A DNA stretch of 5,255 bases from Candidatus Poribacteria bacterium. Its GTDB lineage: Bacteria > Poribacteria > WGA-4E > UBA9662. A program made the position numbers and the translations under genes. Positions within the stretch are counted from its first letter, which is position 1; each line of letters opens with the position of its first letter. The notes below the pieces were generated by a model. It made no database searches and was not told where the DNA came from. It saw only the letters and a program-made list of their open reading frames with translations. The DNA is taken from assembly GCA_002699335.1 (NCBI GenBank), contig PACG01000223.1, positions 1 through 5,255 on the forward strand, written 5' to 3'. Shown one piece after another: positions 4,558 through 5,255 of the stretch.

Positions 4558-5255
4558 ATGCCCAGGGAATTGAACACCCATCACTTAGAAAGACTTGAAG
4601 AATATGGTTACCTGATTATTCCAGAATACTATGCGGGTCCACAGTTAAAAGAAATGCAAGCCGCCCAGCGGAGAATACTTCCTACCTGGGAAGAAGTGAA
4701 AGATAACCCCCCGGCCAACCGAACCATCTTGACTGAATTTCCTCCAGCTGAAATGGCCTTGCTGCGCGGTATCGTCGATCATCAAGCCTGGGATTTTAGC
4801 CGAAAATGGCTGCGAACCAATCAGATTCATTTTCGAGCTGGCTGTATGATTGCACGTTACCCCGGCTTTAAAGGTGGTGGTGTGGGTAGTGATGCCTCCG
4901 GACTACACTTGGATAATGGAAACAACTCACTATTACCGCAGTCTGAAACACAGCGTGAATTTGGTCAACTGGGATTCTGGTTTCACCTGGAACAGGTAGA
5001 TGAAGATCAGGCGCCACTTCGACTGTTGGCTAAAGAACACGGTCGGGACATGTCTAAATCTAAGCCACTGGTCTGCCCAGCGGGCACCTTGAGCATTTTT
5101 ACCAACTATACCCTTCATTCAGCCAGCGATTACTTGCGGGGGAAAGGCCAACGATTTACCTGGGGATTTGGGTTGGGTCGAGCGGATCACTATTGGGAAG
5201 GATTCCGCCATTATACCGATAAGGGCCAACAGGCTGTGTTTTCAAAATTTATCGG
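4558..5255 (+). CDS. Phytanoyl-CoA dioxygenase (PhyH)-like protein, 3' end outside the window
   Basis: The frame from ATG 4558 is open to the window end (232 codons plus two bases, no stop). The start HLERLEEYGYLIIPEYY has the typical PhyH N-terminal helix and strand. The iron triad is H117 and D119 (GLHLDNGNNS) and H187 (TLHSASDY). R199, 12 residues on, is the likely 2-oxoglutarate anchor. APLRLLAKEHGRD corresponds to the family's 'pl.v.PGSH' loop, with the PGS replaced. The segment CPAGTLSIFTNYTLHS is the usual strand leading to the distal histidine. HxD to distal His is 70 residues, against 88 in the PhyH gene at 3054-3734, and the flanking sequences differ. The two are separate subfamilies, not a recent duplication. 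AGGAGG precedes the start. It is transcribed divergently from the minus-strand PhyH group. Substrate unknown. Confidence 0.85.
   Translation, partial: MPRELNTHHLERLEEYGYLIIPEYYAGPQLKEMQAAQRRILPTWEEVKDNPPANRTILTEFPPAEMALLRGIVDHQAWDFSRKWLRTNQIHFRAGCMIARYPGFKGGGVGSDASGLHLDNGNNSLLPQSETQREFGQLGFWFHLEQVDEDQAPLRLLAKEHGRDMSKSKPLVCPAGTLSIFTNYTLHSASDYLRGKGQRFTWGFGLGRADHYWEGFRHYTDKGQQAVFSKFI

Noticed and set aside
4645..5118. Two minus-strand frames inside the second PhyH gene
   Set aside because: They are antisense to a plus-strand gene with a strong ribosome binding site and conserved HxD...H motif.

Overview
This 5.25-kb window is moderate-GC bacterial DNA in which a few intact genes sit among decayed gene fragments. 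The intact genes have bacterial features: clear Shine-Dalgarno sites, one TTG start, and a signal peptide on a short ORF. Two phytanoyl-CoA dioxygenase (PhyH) genes, a NodB-type deacetylase scrap, a BlaI/CopY-like palindrome and mobile-element debris together recall environmental, often uncultivated lineages such as Poribacteria, Planctomycetes or Chloroflexi. That taxonomic guess is low confidence, because nothing in the window is diagnostic.

Left part (1-850): a frameshifted, stop-containing piece of a DUF4007 gene (the recognisable part is about 61-215). It is followed by an intact VOC/glyoxalase-fold gene (287-706, TTG start) preceded by a small palindrome. A 22-codon scrap resembling the start of a polysaccharide deacetylase (739-807) comes next.

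Middle part (830-2545): a 14-bp BlaI/CopY-like palindrome stands before a short secreted-protein N-terminus (908-). That reading frame runs into the wreck of an IS1634-type transposase (about 1083-1425), which carries a large internal deletion, a frameshift and stops. After a 500-base stretch with almost nothing recognisable comes the C-terminal part of a large serine recombinase (about 1930-2433), broken over three frames. Four perfect or near-perfect 13-bp tandem repeats follow at 2488-2539.

Right part (2546-5255): two weak small ORFs come first. On the minus strand there is a short gene set: an unrecognised reading frame interrupted by one TGA (4468 to 3755), followed after 20 bases by an intact PhyH-type dioxygenase (3734 to 3054). 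Divergently, a second and different PhyH-type gene starts at 4558 with a strong ribosome binding site and runs off the window.

Functionally, the live genes appear to be one VOC protein and two Fe(II)/2-oxoglutarate-type dioxygenases. The rest is best read as an accessory region that has accumulated and lost mobile and defence-linked genes. I found no complete novel system. The TGA-interrupted frame, the palindrome in front of a secreted ORF and the DUF4007 remnant are the points most worth following.
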